This document shows positions 62,967-64,000 of a DNA stretch of 64,000 nt, piece after piece. A program made the translations under genes and the position numbers. This stretch comes from Halopseudomonas nanhaiensis (GTDB lineage Bacteria > Pseudomonadota > Gammaproteobacteria > Pseudomonadales > Pseudomonadaceae), in NCBI RefSeq assembly GCF_020025155.1, contig NZ_CP073751.1:186001-250000 (forward strand). The letters run 5' to 3'. A model generated the notes under the pieces. It saw only the letters and a list, made by a program, of their open reading frames with translations. It was not told the DNA's origin and ran no database searches. Position 1 is the first letter of the stretch, and each line of letters begins with the position of its first letter.

Positions 62967-64000
62967 GTGACTCACGAACATACCGACCAGGGCGATCCGG
63001 TGCGCCTGAAAACAGGCGTCCCCGGTCTGGACACCGTGCTCTGCGGCGGACTGTTGCCGCGGGGGGTCTACATCATTCAAGGTGGACCCGGGGAAGGCAA
63101 GACCATCCTGGCCAATCAGTTCTGTTACAGCCGCGCCGCGCAAGGTGAACGTTCGCTGTATGTGACTCTGCTTGCGGAAACGCATCATCGCCTGCTGCGC
63201 CATCTGCGCAACATGGAATTCATGGCCGATCACCAGCGCTCCGAGGCCGTGGTCTACGAGAGCGCCTTCGATACACTGCGCAATCAGGGTCTGGAAGGCG
63301 TGCTGCGCTTTCTCATGCGCAATGCCAAGAATCGCAAGGCCTCGGTTATCGTGCTGGACGGGCTGTTCGCTCTGGAGGAAACCACCGAGTCCGAACGGAC
63401 CTTCCGCGAGTTCATAAATGATGTCGCCGCCTTCGCGGACATGAGCGGTTGTACCGTGCTGCTGTTGACCAACAGTGACCGCAGCGGTGGCAGCCCCGAA
63501 TTCACCATGGTCGACGGCTGGATTGAACTGGGCAGCGAGGAAGAGGGTAGCCGCAGCTACCGCTACCTCAAGGTGCGCAAGTTTCGCGGAAGCGGTTTCG
63601 TATCCGGTCGGCACGTCGCGGAAATCAGCAACGAAGGCTTTCACGTGTATCCGCGACTCGAAGCGGTTCATGGACATGAGCCGGCGATTGCCATGCGCGA
63701 GGTCCGTGTGCCCTCGGGCGTCGGTGGCCTTGACGAGCTGCTCGACGGCGGTTTGCCCTATTCATCGACCACGATAGTGTTGGGGCCGAGCGGGGTGGGC
63801 AAGACGACCACCGGGCTCGGCTTCATCTGCCAGAGCACGGCAGACGAGCCTGGTCTCATTTTCGGTTTCTACGAAGATGAAGGACGCCTCCGGCGTCGCG
63901 CCGAGAGTCTCGGGCTGGGGTTGCCGGCATTGCTGGACTCCGGGGTGGTGGAGCTCATGCACTATCCGCCCACTGAGGCGTTGATGGACAAGCTGGCAGA
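62967..64000 (+). CDS. KaiC-like double RecA-type ATPase (cut by window end)
   Basis: 344 residues are present; the C terminus is beyond the window. The first KaiC domain has Walker A GGPGEGKT near 43 and Walker B ASVIVLDGLFALEE near 128. The second begins VPSGVGGLDELLDGGLP near 245, with Walker A GPSGVGKTT near 270. Where circadian KaiC has two catalytic glutamates, domain 1 reads VTLLAETHHRL and domain 2 FYEDEGRL. GTG at 62967 is chosen; an in-frame ATG at 62934 coincides with a possible extended -10 box (TGCTAGTAT), so transcription may begin after it. Such proteins occur in many non-photosynthetic bacteria, often beside kinases; function unknown. Confidence 0.8.
   Translation, partial: MTHEHTDQGDPVRLKTGVPGLDTVLCGGLLPRGVYIIQGGPGEGKTILANQFCYSRAAQGERSLYVTLLAETHHRLLRHLRNMEFMADHQRSEAVVYESAFDTLRNQGLEGVLRFLMRNAKNRKASVIVLDGLFALEETTESERTFREFINDVAAFADMSGCTVLLLTNSDRSGGSPEFTMVDGWIELGSEEEGSRSYRYLKVRKFRGSGFVSGRHVAEISNEGFHVYPRLEAVHGHEPAIAMREVRVPSGVGGLDELLDGGLPYSSTTIVLGPSGVGKTTTGLGFICQSTADEPGLIFGFYEDEGRLRRRAESLGLGLPALLDSGVVELMHYPPTEALMDKLA

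Noticed and set aside
62871-63677. 268-codon minus-strand frame
   Set aside because: Opposite the KaiC-like gene whose Walker motifs are plainly readable on the plus strand.

Overview
The window looks like a stretch of chromosome from a high-GC gammaproteobacterium of the Pseudomonas group (Pseudomonas, Stutzerimonas or Halopseudomonas-like). The basis is gene content and order: a spuABCDEFGH/spuI polyamine locus, aguBA, argH next to algZ-algR-hemC-hemD-hemX-hemY, ubiD-rho-trxA-ppx-ppk-hemB, algP-algQ-dsbB, secB-grx-gpmI-envC-ctpA and hisBHAF. The species cannot be fixed from the sequence alone.

Layout. (1) 1-1340: a medium-chain dehydrogenase. (2) 1462-4735: an array of integron gene cassettes, all on the minus strand, separated by recognisable attC sites and with no integrase in the window (a CALIN). 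It carries a DUF4145 protein, a three-helix membrane protein, a GNAT acetyltransferase, an AT-rich leucine-rich-repeat protein with a C-terminal zinc ribbon, and one cassette with no convincing gene. (3) 5210-22426: polyamine and agmatine catabolism. A class V aminotransferase is followed by the spuABCDEFGH operon (minus), divergent spuI, a gamma-glutamylputrescine-oxidase-like flavoprotein, a TetR regulator, an MtfA-type peptidase and aguBA. Two imperfect palindromic repeat elements lie after spuI. (4) 22595-30761: argH, the AlgZ/AlgR two-component system and the hemCD-hemXY operon, with a third palindromic element between argH and algZ. (5) 30797-41361: a ferredoxin-reductase-like gene with ubiD, then rho, trxA, ppx and ppk (convergent and overlapping), hemB and a seven-helix diguanylate cyclase. 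(6) 41608-49600: a small thiol-domain protein, a six-helix chemoreceptor, a DUF188 protein, an ABC-F protein, a TIGR02444 protein, algP, algQ, dsbB, secB, grx and a rhodanese. (7) 49777-62553: gpmI, envC-like, ctpA and a polysaccharide deacetylase; hisF, hisA, hisH and hisB on the minus strand; then an FAD oxidoreductase, asmA, mutY and yggX. (8) 62600-64000: tRNA-Phe with its promoter and terminator, a remnant of a histidine kinase, and a KaiC-like ATPase running off the window end.

How the genes work together: spuDEFGH import putrescine and spermidine, aguAB turn agmatine into putrescine, and spuA/spuB/spuC/spuI with the flavoprotein feed polyamines toward GABA or succinate. HemB, HemC and HemD are successive steps of tetrapyrrole synthesis. 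AlgZ/AlgR, AlgQ and AlgP are the regulatory genes of the alginate/virulence network. EnvC, CtpA and the deacetylase act in the cell envelope.

The most notable items are the integrase-less cassette array, with an LRR/zinc-ribbon protein that could be a defence or accessory factor, and the three palindromic repeat elements. These share a core but each has its own self-complementary outer arms.
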